Shown piece by piece: positions 1-5,687 of a stretch of 10,481 bases of DNA (positions are counted from its first letter, which is position 1; every line of letters starts with the position of its first letter). This DNA is from JAICJJ01 sp039809985 (GTDB lineage Bacteria > Chloroflexota > Chloroflexia > Thermomicrobiales > UBA6265): positions 1 through 10,481 of the forward strand of contig JBDHWC010000088.1 in NCBI GenBank assembly GCA_039809985.1, read 5' to 3'. A model generated the notes under the pieces. That model worked only from the letters and a program-made list of their open reading frames with translations. It made no database searches and was not told the origin of the DNA. Both the position numbers and the translations under genes were made by a program.

Positions 1-802
1 TCAGCGGCGCGCCCGGCTCTCCGACGGCGACGCGGACCGGGCCGCCGCCGGGCGCGGCCGGGGGCGGCGCGCCGGTCGGGGCGATCGTCACCTTCTGCCA
101 GAGGCGCCCGCCCGGCTCCAGCGCGTTGACGCCGCCCCGCTTCGGCGGGAAGGACTGCGACTTGAACGAGGCGTCGGTCCAGTTCCGCTGGTCCTCGAAC
201 TCGAAGGTGTCGCCCTCGAACCGGAAGCGGACGCCGGCCCCCGTGGCGAGGTCGAGCTCGAGCCCGTCGGCGTCGGGGAAGATCGGCACTTCCGACTCGT
301 CGACGACGAGCTGCGGCTCGACCAGTTCGCCGAAGACGGCGGCGACCGGGCCGTCCGGCGTCGAAGCGACGCCCTGCCGGCCGGCGTAGTCGCAGACGCC
401 GTGGTGGATGTTCAGCCCAATGATCTTGTACGTCATGAACTCGCCCGCGACGGCGTCGACGGTGTAGCCGACGGTGCCGTCCGGCTCGCCGGTCACCTCG
501 CCCCGCCAGGTGACGTCGACGCCGGGCTGCCGGTGCCGGACCTCGAGCCGGACGACGAAACGGTCCTCCCCGGCGTCGACCTCGCGCCGCAGCAGTTCGC
601 CGGGCACGGTGTCCCAGTTCCGGTCGCGGACGGCGACGTAGACGCGCTGGGCGAGTTCGACGCCGCCGAAGCGGAGGTTGCGCAGGTCGCGCCCGACGAG
701 TCGGAGGCTGACCGGCCCGGCCCGCAACGCCACCGCCTCCTCCGGCGGCTCGTCCCGGCCGTACCACCACTGCCGCTCGCTGATCGACGGACGCTGGGAC
801 AT
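1..802 (-). CDS. D-apionate lactonase (ApnL)-like protein, N-terminal 267 residues, cut by the left edge
   Basis: The ATG at 802 is preceded by CAGGAG nine bases upstream, and the frame stays open to base 1, so the C-terminus is missing. The reading frame encodes a soluble protein without a signal peptide. Visible blocks are YGRDEPP (14-20), LRAGPVSLRL (26-35), RFGGVELAQRVYVAVRDRNW (44-63), and a conserved-looking stretch with EDQRNWTDASFK at 203-214. The opening pattern and the 'EDxRNWTDASFK' block are what I remember of the D-apionate lactonase family (about 600 residues), which hydrolyses D-apionolactone to D-apionate in the cytoplasm during D-apiose breakdown. The call rests on remembered motifs, not an alignment. 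The two apiosidase-like genes in the divergent unit support it independently. It is the third gene of the minus-strand unit, 50 bp after the PLP enzyme. The region at residues 220-267 is Pro/Gly-rich and diverges from what I recall. It could be a relative acting on another sugar lactone. Confidence 0.6.
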   Translation of the reverse strand, partial: MSQRPSISERQWWYGRDEPPEEAVALRAGPVSLRLVGRDLRNLRFGGVELAQRVYVAVRDRNWDTVPGELLRREVDAGEDRFVVRLEVRHRQPGVDVTWRGEVTGEPDGTVGYTVDAVAGEFMTYKIIGLNIHHGVCDYAGRQGVASTPDGPVAAVFGELVEPQLVVDESEVPIFPDADGLELDLATGAGVRFRFEGDTFEFEDQRNWTDASFKSQSFPPKRGGVNALEPGGRLWQKVTIAPTGAPPPAAPGGGPVRVAVGEPGAPL

Positions 803-852
803 GGCGTTGGACTCCTGCGGCGGTCGGGCGGGACCGGTGCCGTGAGTGGCGT

Positions 853-1983
853 TCAGGCCAGGCCGTGGTGGCCGGGCCCGCGCGGCACCACCGGCCAAAT
901 GTCAACGATCATGTTTTCTGACGTGACGTGGTAGGCGTCATACATGTTGACCGTCGATGGTGCGTAGCCGGGCAGGAGCGTGACCACGTCGCCCGGTTCC
1001 GGGCCGCCGGGGAGGGCCGCGAACCGGCCGTGCTCCTCGTCGAAGCCGAGGTTCGCCGCGTCGTGGCCGGCGATCGCGGCGCGGTCGGCGTCGGCCACCG
1101 ACTTGCTGCCGGCATCGACCACGATCCGGTCCGGATGGCGGGAGAGCACGGTCGTGAGGACGCCCAGCGCGGGCTCGAAGCCGCCCTCGACCCCGCTGTG
1201 GAAGCGGTCGGTGAGGACGTAGGTGCCGGCCTGGATCTCGGTCACGCCGGGGGTCGCGGCGGTCATCCACCACGTCCGGGTGCCGCCGGCGGAGACGATC
1301 GGGCACGGCAGCCCGGCAGCCCGGAGCGCGTCGGCCGCGGCCAGCAGGACGTCCATCGCCGCGCGCTGCTTGACGGCCCGGCGTGCCACGTCGTCCTCCA
1401 GCGAGCAGTGACCCTCGTAGCCGGTGAGCCCCTCCAGCCGGAGCCCGGGCAGCCCGACGAGGCGGGCGGCGAGGCCGGCGACGACGGCGGGGTCGGCGAG
1501 GCCGCACCGGCGCATCCCGGTGTCCACCTCGACCAGCACGCCGAGGGTCGCTCCGGCGGCGACGGCGGCCCGCGACAGCCGCTCGGCGTTGGCGAGCGCG
1601 TCGACGGCGACGAGGACCCGCCGCTCGCGGGCGAGGCCGGCGAGGGCGGCGATCTTGGCCGGCCCCTCGACGACGTTGACGACGAAGAGGTCATCAAGCC
1701 CCGCCTCGGCGAGGACCATCGCCTCCCAGACGGTGGCGGTGGAGAAGCCCTGCGCCCCGGCCGCGGCCTGCCGGAGGGCAAGGTCGGGGCTCTTGTGGGT
1801 CTTGACGTGCGGCCGCAGCGCGGCGGGGAGCGGCGCGATCGCGGCGGCCATCCGCCGGATGTTGCGCTCCGCGGCCGGCAGGTCGAGGACGAGGGCCGGC
1901 GTCACCACCTCCGCCAGCGGGCGGCCGACGGCGGCGCCGTAGCGGCGGCGGACGTCGTCGCGGGTGTCGTCGATCAGGCCCAC
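853..1983 (-). CDS. D-threonine aldolase / D-serine dehydratase-like PLP enzyme (alanine racemase-type barrel)
   Basis: I chose the GTG at 1983 (376 residues) because GGGGAGGAGCAC lies directly upstream and the coding character begins there. A longer frame exists but would overlap the regulator. Order: N-terminal TPALVLDLPAAERNI (28-42), then RPHVKTHKS (57-65), the PLP-binding motif with K61 as the expected Schiff-base lysine. The barrel follows with LVEVDTGMRRCG, and the C-terminal beta domain ends in a VDIWPVVPRG-type tail. Family members act on beta-hydroxy amino acids (D-threonine or 3-hydroxy-aspartate aldolases, D-serine dehydratase) using PLP plus a divalent metal. Here the usual C-terminal His-x-Cys or His-x-Asp metal pair seems to be Tyr340-Ala-Pro342, followed by STVNMYD. 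Standard metal-dependent chemistry is therefore doubtful. The gene lies 28 bp after the regulator and 50 bp before the lactonase-like gene, so it is probably co-transcribed. Its substrate is unknown, and no amino-acid step is known to me in apiose catabolism. Confidence 0.8.
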   Translation of the reverse strand: MGLIDDTRDDVRRRYGAAVGRPLAEVVTPALVLDLPAAERNIRRMAAAIAPLPAALRPHVKTHKSPDLALRQAAAGAQGFSTATVWEAMVLAEAGLDDLFVVNVVEGPAKIAALAGLARERRVLVAVDALANAERLSRAAVAAGATLGVLVEVDTGMRRCGLADPAVVAGLAARLVGLPGLRLEGLTGYEGHCSLEDDVARRAVKQRAAMDVLLAAADALRAAGLPCPIVSAGGTRTWWMTAATPGVTEIQAGTYVLTDRFHSGVEGGFEPALGVLTTVLSRHPDRIVVDAGSKSVADADRAAIAGHDAANLGFDEEHGRFAALPGGPEPGDVVTLLPGYAPSTVNMYDAYHVTSENMIVDIWPVVPRGPGHHGLA

Positions 1984-2011
1984 GTGCTCCTCCCCGGCCG
2001 CCCCGGCCCGG

Positions 2012-2971
2012 CTACCCGTCGGCCAGCAGGCGCTCGGCGGTCGGCAGGTCGGTGACCAGCACGTCGACGCAGCCGCTACGGGCCGCACCTCGGATCGCCG
2101 CCGCCTTGGCGACCCCGGCGGCGACGGCGACGACCATCGGGATCGCCGCCAGCTCCTTCCATTGAAGGGCGACGGTGCGGCCGTCGAGGTGCCCGACCGG
2201 CTTGCCGTCGGCGTTGCAGAAGCGGGCGTTCATGCTGCCGACCGCGCCGCTGGCGAGGAGTGCCTCGCGGTCGAGGTTGGTGATGTGGCTGGCCCGGAAG
2301 AGCGTGGCGTCGGGGCTCATGTCGCCGATGCCGACGAGGGCGAGCTGGGAGCTGGCGGCGACGGCGAGCGCGGCCTGGACCGAGCCGTCGGCGAGGAAGG
2401 CGTCGCGGATCGCCGGCGAGTCGACGATCGACGGGGCGTTCAGGTAGGTGGCGCGGCTGTGCGGGTAGTTCTCGGTCAGGCGGCGGACCAGTTCCTGGCC
2501 TTGGATGCCGGGCCGCCCCTCGGCGAGGCCGCCGGCGAGCGGGGCGACGCTGAGCGCCTCGACCACGCCCGGCTCGAGGTGGGCGACGACGGCGGCGAGG
2601 GTCTCGCCCCAGCCGATGCCGACCCGGGCCCCGCTGCGGAGCTGGCCGGAGACGAACTGGGCGGCGGCGGCGGCGACCGCCGCGAGCGGGTCGTCGCCGG
2701 GGCCGCGCAGCTCGACGACGACGGCGCGGCCGAGGCCGAGGGCGCGGGCGAGGCGCAGACCGACGTCCGACTGGACGCGCCGCGGGGGAACGATCTCGAC
2801 GTGGACGATCCCCTCGTCGCGGGCCCGCTTCAGGTAGCGGGAGACGGTCGAGGGGTCGACGCGGAGGTCGCGCGCGATCTCCAGTTGACTGTCGCCGCGC
2901 AGGTAGTGGCGGGTGGCGACGTCGATCAGGATCTCCGTCGCGTCGGCCCGGCCCGATGGTCTGTCGCGCAC
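2012..2971 (-). CDS. SorC/DeoR-family sugar-binding transcriptional regulator
   Basis: The preferred start is the GTG at 2971 (319 residues, normal for SorC proteins), preceded by GGGAGAGGG. An in-frame ATG at 3016 would add 15 residues but has only a poor ribosome site and overlaps the candidate promoter for this gene. Residues 12-58 form a winged helix-turn-helix (QLEIARDLRVDPSTVSRYLK at 29-48). The rest is the SorC sugar-phosphate-binding domain: VGIGWGETLAAV, LVGIGDMSPDATLF, GSMNARFCNADGKPV, and a C-terminal VVAVAAGVAKAAAIRGA block resembling the family's usual 'VAGG..K..AI.aAL' segment. Such proteins bind operator DNA as oligomers and respond to a sugar or phosphosugar. It heads the minus-strand unit and faces the transporter operon across a control region full of inverted repeats, so it most likely controls both units. 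The direction of control and the ligand cannot be read from the sequence. Confidence 0.88.
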   Translation of the reverse strand: MRDRPSGRADATEILIDVATRHYLRGDSQLEIARDLRVDPSTVSRYLKRARDEGIVHVEIVPPRRVQSDVGLRLARALGLGRAVVVELRGPGDDPLAAVAAAAAQFVSGQLRSGARVGIGWGETLAAVVAHLEPGVVEALSVAPLAGGLAEGRPGIQGQELVRRLTENYPHSRATYLNAPSIVDSPAIRDAFLADGSVQAALAVAASSQLALVGIGDMSPDATLFRASHITNLDREALLASGAVGSMNARFCNADGKPVGHLDGRTVALQWKELAAIPMVVAVAAGVAKAAAIRGAARSGCVDVLVTDLPTAERLLADG

Positions 2972-2985
2972 GCTCGCCCTCTCCC
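2972..2985 (-). promoter_or_regulatory. Ribosome binding site that decides the GTG start of the regulator
   Basis: On the minus strand GGGAGAGGGCGAGC runs directly into GTG at 2971. It is a clear purine-rich Shine-Dalgarno sequence at normal distance, whereas the alternative ATG at 3016 has only GGTGCAGA in front of it. This is the main reason for the 319-residue gene model. Confidence 0.6.
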
Positions 2986-3014
2986 GACCGTGGCGGGTGG
3001 TTTCGTTGCCGCGC

Positions 3015-3043
3015 ATTCTGCACCACGCGCGTCGCAGCGTCCA
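3015..3043 (-). promoter_or_regulatory. Candidate sigma70-type promoter for the regulator unit
   Basis: The minus strand reads TGGACG (3043-3038), a 17-base spacer, then CAGAAT (3020-3015). Each box matches the consensus at four of six positions. Transcription would start near 3008, downstream of the ATG at 3016 and about 37 bases before the GTG at 2971, which agrees with the start chosen for the regulator. A 6-bp inverted repeat (3033-3038 and 3047-3052) overlaps the -35 box. The match is weak for such GC-rich DNA, so this is only a candidate. Confidence 0.35.
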
Positions 3044-3052
3044 GATGCTGCG
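3033..3052. repeat. Inverted repeat CGCAGC-N8-GCTGCG over the leftward promoter candidate
   Basis: CGCAGC at 3033-3038 and GCTGCG at 3047-3052 are perfect reverse complements separated by eight bases, and they cover the -35 box proposed for the regulator gene. It could be an autoregulatory site. Six-base GC-rich inverted repeats occur often by chance at this base composition. Confidence 0.25.
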
Positions 3053-3102
3053 GTATCGGCACGATCTTGCGGGAGCGGCGGGGGTCCGACGGCGCGCAAC
3101 CA

Positions 3103-3141
3103 GAATTGCGCCCGGTGCCAGAACGTCGGATTCCGCAATTC
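3103..3141. promoter_or_regulatory. Wide perfect inverted repeat GAATTGCG-N23-CGCAATTC, candidate upstream regulator site
   Basis: GAATTGCG at 3103-3110 is matched by its exact reverse complement at 3134-3141. The half-site centres are 31 bp apart, close to three helical turns, so both halves would face the same side of the DNA. The arms contain AATT, which stands out in this GC-rich sequence. The site ends 11 bp before the rightward -35 box, where an upstream activator or the second dimer of a tetrameric SorC protein could bind. The binding role is inferred from position and symmetry. Confidence 0.45.
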
Positions 3142-3143
3142 CT

Positions 3144-3167
3144 TGCATGGGTTTGACAGTCCATGCA
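3144..3167. promoter_or_regulatory. Candidate operator: inverted repeat TGCATGG-N10-CCATGCA enclosing the -35 box
   Basis: TGCATGG at 3144-3150 and CCATGCA at 3161-3167 are perfect reverse complements. The ten bases between them contain the TTGACA box (3153-3158) of the transporter promoter. A protein bound here would block or reshape RNA polymerase contact at -35, the usual geometry of a repressor operator. The neighbouring divergent SorC gene is the obvious candidate ligand-responsive protein. Symmetry and overlap are read directly from the sequence; binding is inferred. Confidence 0.55.
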
Positions 3168-3181
3168 CCCCTCGCTAGGAT
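3153..3181 (+). promoter_or_regulatory. Sigma70-type promoter of the transporter/glycosidase operon
   Basis: A perfect TTGACA at 3153-3158, a 17-base spacer and TAGGAT at 3176-3181 (four of six matches to TATAAT, including the key second A and final T) form a near-ideal housekeeping promoter in the only non-coding gap of the window. The expected start of transcription is about 3188, giving roughly 86 bases of leader before the binding-protein gene. It rules out the upstream in-frame ATG at 3163, which lies between the two boxes, as the start of that gene on this transcript. Confidence 0.7.
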
Positions 3182-3187
3182 GGCCCT

Positions 3188-3277
3188 ATGTCGGCGCGGC
3201 GCGCGACGAGGGCGAACGCCCCGGCAGCCGCGCCGTCCCGGTCCCGATTCAACGTCGAGGAGGGAGTGGCCCGATGA
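3188..3277 (+). CDS. Possible 29-residue leaderless leader peptide overlapping the binding-protein start
   Basis: The predicted transcription start (seven bases after TAGGAT) falls on the A of an ATG at 3188. The frame runs 29 codons and ends with TGA at 3275-3277, so it overlaps the ATG of the next gene as ATGA. The peptide is rich in Ala, Arg and Pro, begins MSARRATRANA, and has no recognisable domain or run of one regulatory amino acid. If translated as a leaderless message, it would deliver ribosomes to the binding-protein start, giving translational coupling. The same bases carry the Shine-Dalgarno GAGGAGGGAG of that gene. Open frames of this length are common by chance at high GC, so this is a hypothesis. 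Confidence 0.3.
   Translation: MSARRATRANAPAAAPSRSRFNVEEGVAR
3192..3235 (+). other. GC-rich nested hairpin in the operon leader
   Basis: In the predicted 5' leader, bases 3192-3200 (CGGCGCGGC) pair perfectly with 3227-3235, enclosing an inner GGGC/GCCC hairpin (3210-3213 with 3218-3221, loop GAAC). The structure sits between the transcription start and the Shine-Dalgarno sequence. It could affect leader translation or mRNA stability. It does not match a riboswitch I know, and GC-rich DNA forms such stems readily. Confidence 0.3.
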
Positions 3278-4641
3278 GCCTGATCCGAGACCGCCGAACG
3301 TCCGAGCTGGTCGACGCGTACGCCGCGGGGAGGCTGTCGCGCCGCGGCTTCGTCAGTCGGCTGCTGGCGCTCGGCCTCGCGCCGGCGGTGGCCGGGGCGG
3401 TGCTGGCCGAGGCCGGGGCGCGCACCGCGTCGGCGCAGGCGAGCACGCTGCCGAAGGACGTCAGCGGCGAGATGCGCTTCATGATCGGCCCGTGGACCGA
3501 CAAGGAAATCGAGCACCAGGAGACCATCGCGGCCGCGTTCAACCAGACCTACCCGAACGTCAAGTTCTCGTTCAAGCTGTTCAGCTGGGACTCCTCGGGG
3601 CCGGAGATCGACGCCTCGCTGGCCGACGGCTCGCACGACATCTACTACTTCGGCGAGGGGGCATACCTCGCCCGCGCCAAGCAGGGGTCCTTCGCCGACC
3701 TGACCGAGCGGATCAACGACCCGGCGTGGGCGGACGAGAAGGCGAAGTACCTCTACTGGGACCGGCTGGCGGCCTACGGCGACAAGCTGATCGGGCTGCC
3801 GATCTGCTGGCACGTGGAGGACGCCCTCTTCGTCAACCTCGACAAGGTGAAGGAGGCCGGGCACGACGCGACCTTCGTCGACACGTGGGACGGCTTCGTC
3901 GACTGCGTGACGAAGATGACGAAGGGGGACGAGACCTACGGCCTCGGGATGGGGATGCAGCTCGGCAACTTCGCCGAGTGGTACCAGAGGGCCCGCTCGG
4001 CCGGCGGCCGGTTCCTGACCGAGGACCTGAGCAAGCCGGCGATCAACACCCCCGACGTGGTGACCGAGACGCAGCACCTCGTCGACTTCTTCCAGAAGGG
4101 GATCGCGCCGCCGCTCGGCACCTTCAACTACGACACCGCGCCGGACGCGTTCATCGCCGGCCGGCTGGCGACCTACTCCTCCGACCTGACGATCGCGGCG
4201 GTGCTGATGGGCAAGCCGAAGCCGCCGGCATTCGAGTGGGCGGTGCTGCCGTGGCCGCCGGGGGTCAAGGAGCGGCTGAGCTTCAACGACATCGGCCTCT
4301 ACGGCATGAACGCGAAGACGCCGAACCCGGACCTCGCGTGGGAGGTGCTGAAGTTCTGGACCAGCGGGCCGCAGGGAGCCTACTGGACGGCGGTCTCCGG
4401 CACCTACCCGGCCCGCAAGGACGCGCTCGACTACGGCTTCGGCGAGAAGGGCGTCAAGCAGCTCGCCGACTCGTTCGAGCAGTTCCAGAAGTTCAGCGTC
4501 GGGCCGGAGCCGTTCCTGCAGTGGGGGACGATCGAGACGCAGGCGGGGCAGCAGGCGGCCCAGGCCTACAGCGGCGAGATCTCGGCCCAGGATGCGGTCA
4601 CCAACATCGAGCAGATCGTGAACCAGGAAGTCTTCGGCTAG
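3274..4641 (+). CDS. Tat-exported ABC sugar-binding protein (extracellular family 1, CUT1)
   Basis: The ATG at 3274 follows GAGGAGGGAG at 3257-3266 and gives 455 residues, a normal size. The N-terminus has a short cytoplasmic stretch, then SRRGFVSRLLALGLAP with the twin arginines at 23-24, a hydrophobic run and a likely cleavage after ASA (residue 54). This is a Tat signal, with no lipobox cysteine. The mature part (NQTYPNVKFSFKLF, DIYYFGEGAYLARAKQGSFADLT, YGDKLIGLPICWHVEDALFVNLDKVKEAG, WEVLKFWTSGPQGAY) has the order and aromatic richness of family 1 binding proteins, which capture oligosaccharides or glycosides outside the membrane and deliver them to a two-permease channel. It is the first structural gene of the operon. 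The ligand cannot be read from the sequence; the downstream apiosidase-like genes suggest an apiose-containing glycoside. Confidence 0.92.
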   Translation: MSLIRDRRTSELVDAYAAGRLSRRGFVSRLLALGLAPAVAGAVLAEAGARTASAQASTLPKDVSGEMRFMIGPWTDKEIEHQETIAAAFNQTYPNVKFSFKLFSWDSSGPEIDASLADGSHDIYYFGEGAYLARAKQGSFADLTERINDPAWADEKAKYLYWDRLAAYGDKLIGLPICWHVEDALFVNLDKVKEAGHDATFVDTWDGFVDCVTKMTKGDETYGLGMGMQLGNFAEWYQRARSAGGRFLTEDLSKPAINTPDVVTETQHLVDFFQKGIAPPLGTFNYDTAPDAFIAGRLATYSSDLTIAAVLMGKPKPPAFEWAVLPWPPGVKERLSFNDIGLYGMNAKTPNPDLAWEVLKFWTSGPQGAYWTAVSGTYPARKDALDYGFGEKGVKQLADSFEQFQKFSVGPEPFLQWGTIETQAGQQAAQAYSGEISAQDAVTNIEQIVNQEVFG

Positions 4642-4649
4642 CCGAGGGC

Positions 4650-4683
4650 GCGCCGGCCGGGGCGGGGACGCCCCGGCCGGCGC
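4650..4683 (+). other. 15-bp perfect hairpin with GGGA (GNRA) tetraloop between binding protein and permease
   Basis: Bases 4650-4664 pair without mismatch to 4669-4683, leaving the loop GGGA, a GNRA-type tetraloop. The stem is nearly all G-C and starts nine bases after the binding-protein stop codon. No T-run follows, so it does not look like an intrinsic terminator. The rest of the importer lies downstream. In many ABC operons a stable hairpin at this junction protects the upstream message from 3' decay, giving more binding protein than membrane subunits. That role is inferred here. Confidence 0.6.
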
Positions 4684-4714
4684 CGGCCCGCATCGCGCGG
4701 ACGGTCACCCCGAC

Positions 4715-5686
4715 ATGAGCACGACGCCGCAAGCGGTCGCTCTGGGCGACCGTGCGCTGCCGCCCGCCCCGGAGCGGCGGCGACTGACCCCCGAGGAGCA
4801 TCGCGCGCTAGCCCGCCGCCGCCGGCTGCGGCGCGAGCTGACCGGCTGGGCGTTCCTCGGCCCGATGTTCGTCTTCTTCGTCACCTTCCTCGTCGTCCCG
4901 GTGCTCGGCGTCTTCTGGTGGAGCACTCGCTCCGGCAGCCTGACGATCGGCTCGGAGCCGGTCGGGCTGGCGAACTTCCGTCGGATGCCACACCAGGTCG
5001 ACGCGCTGACCGCGATCCGCAACACCGTGCAGTTCACGCTGATGTCGGTGCCGCTGACGCTGGCGCTGGCGCTGGGGGTCGCGCTGCTGCTGGCCCGGGT
5101 GACGCGGGGCGGCGCGGTCTACCGCTTCCTGATCTACTTCCCGGCACTGGTGCCGGGGGTGATCGCCGGCCTGATCTGGGTCTTCCTGACCAACGTCGAC
5201 TTCGGCCTCTTCAACACCGTGCTGAAGGCGGTCGGGCAGGACCCGGTGACGTGGCTGGGGACCAAGAGCGCGCTGAAGGTGGTCGCCGCGCTCGACGTCT
5301 GGCGGAGCACCGGCTACTGGTCGATCTTCTTCCTGGCGGCGGTGATCGGGCTGCCGCGGGTGCTCTACCAAGCGGCGGAGCTGGACGGGGCGAGCGGCTT
5401 CCAGCGCTTCCGGCTGCTGACCCTGCCGCTGATGCGGCGGATCATCCTGTTCGCGGTGGTGGTCGGGACCATCTTCGGGCTGCAGGTCTTCGACACCGTG
5501 CTGATCCTGACCAACGGCGGCCCCGGCACCGCCACCCAGACGATCGTGCTGCGGATCTGGAACTACGTCTTCTCGGCGGACAAGGTCGGCTACGGGGCGG
5601 CGATCTCGGTCGTGCTGCTGCTGGCGATCCTCTGCCTGACGCTGGCCCAGCTGCGGCTGCTGCGCTCGCGGCGTGGGGAGGACTGA
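4715..5686 (+). CDS. ABC sugar permease, first subunit (MalF/UgpA type)
   Basis: The protein has 323 residues with six predicted membrane segments, roughly at 43-68, 106-127, 138-158, 186-212, 242-264 and 293-315. The cytoplasmic coupling loop QAAELDGASGFQRFRLLTLP (219-238) is the binding-protein-dependent transport (EAA) motif that docks on the ATPase. A charged cytoplasmic N-terminus rich in Arg precedes the first segment. It forms the translocation channel together with the next gene. It starts 73 bp after the binding protein, beyond the 4650-4683 hairpin. The ATG has no good Shine-Dalgarno (only GCGCGGACGG upstream), so its translation may be comparatively weak, which would fit the lower need for membrane subunits. 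Confidence 0.92.
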   Translation: MSTTPQAVALGDRALPPAPERRRLTPEEHRALARRRRLRRELTGWAFLGPMFVFFVTFLVVPVLGVFWWSTRSGSLTIGSEPVGLANFRRMPHQVDALTAIRNTVQFTLMSVPLTLALALGVALLLARVTRGGAVYRFLIYFPALVPGVIAGLIWVFLTNVDFGLFNTVLKAVGQDPVTWLGTKSALKVVAALDVWRSTGYWSIFFLAAVIGLPRVLYQAAELDGASGFQRFRLLTLPLMRRIILFAVVVGTIFGLQVFDTVLILTNGGPGTATQTIVLRIWNYVFSADKVGYGAAISVVLLLAILCLTLAQLRLLRSRRGED

Positions 5687-5687
5687 G

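Noticed and set aside
928..2055. Long plus-strand open frame of 375 codons
   Set aside because: It is antisense to the PLP enzyme, has a Gly/Asp/Arg-rich low-complexity composition and no family motif. Long shadow frames are expected at this GC content.
3163..3273. Upstream ATG at 3163 as the start of the sugar-binding protein
   Set aside because: It lies between the -35 and -10 boxes and would put a long polar stretch before the Tat motif. The ATG at 3274 has a strong Shine-Dalgarno sequence.
4650..4683. Intrinsic terminator after the binding-protein gene
   Set aside because: The stem is strong but no T-run follows, and the essential permeases and ATPase lie downstream with no promoter that I can see in the gap.
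2913..4718. Plus-strand open frame of 601 codons overlapping the binding-protein gene in another frame
   Set aside because: The binding protein in the correct frame has a Tat signal and family blocks. The other frame is Arg/Gly/Ala-rich and runs across the promoter.
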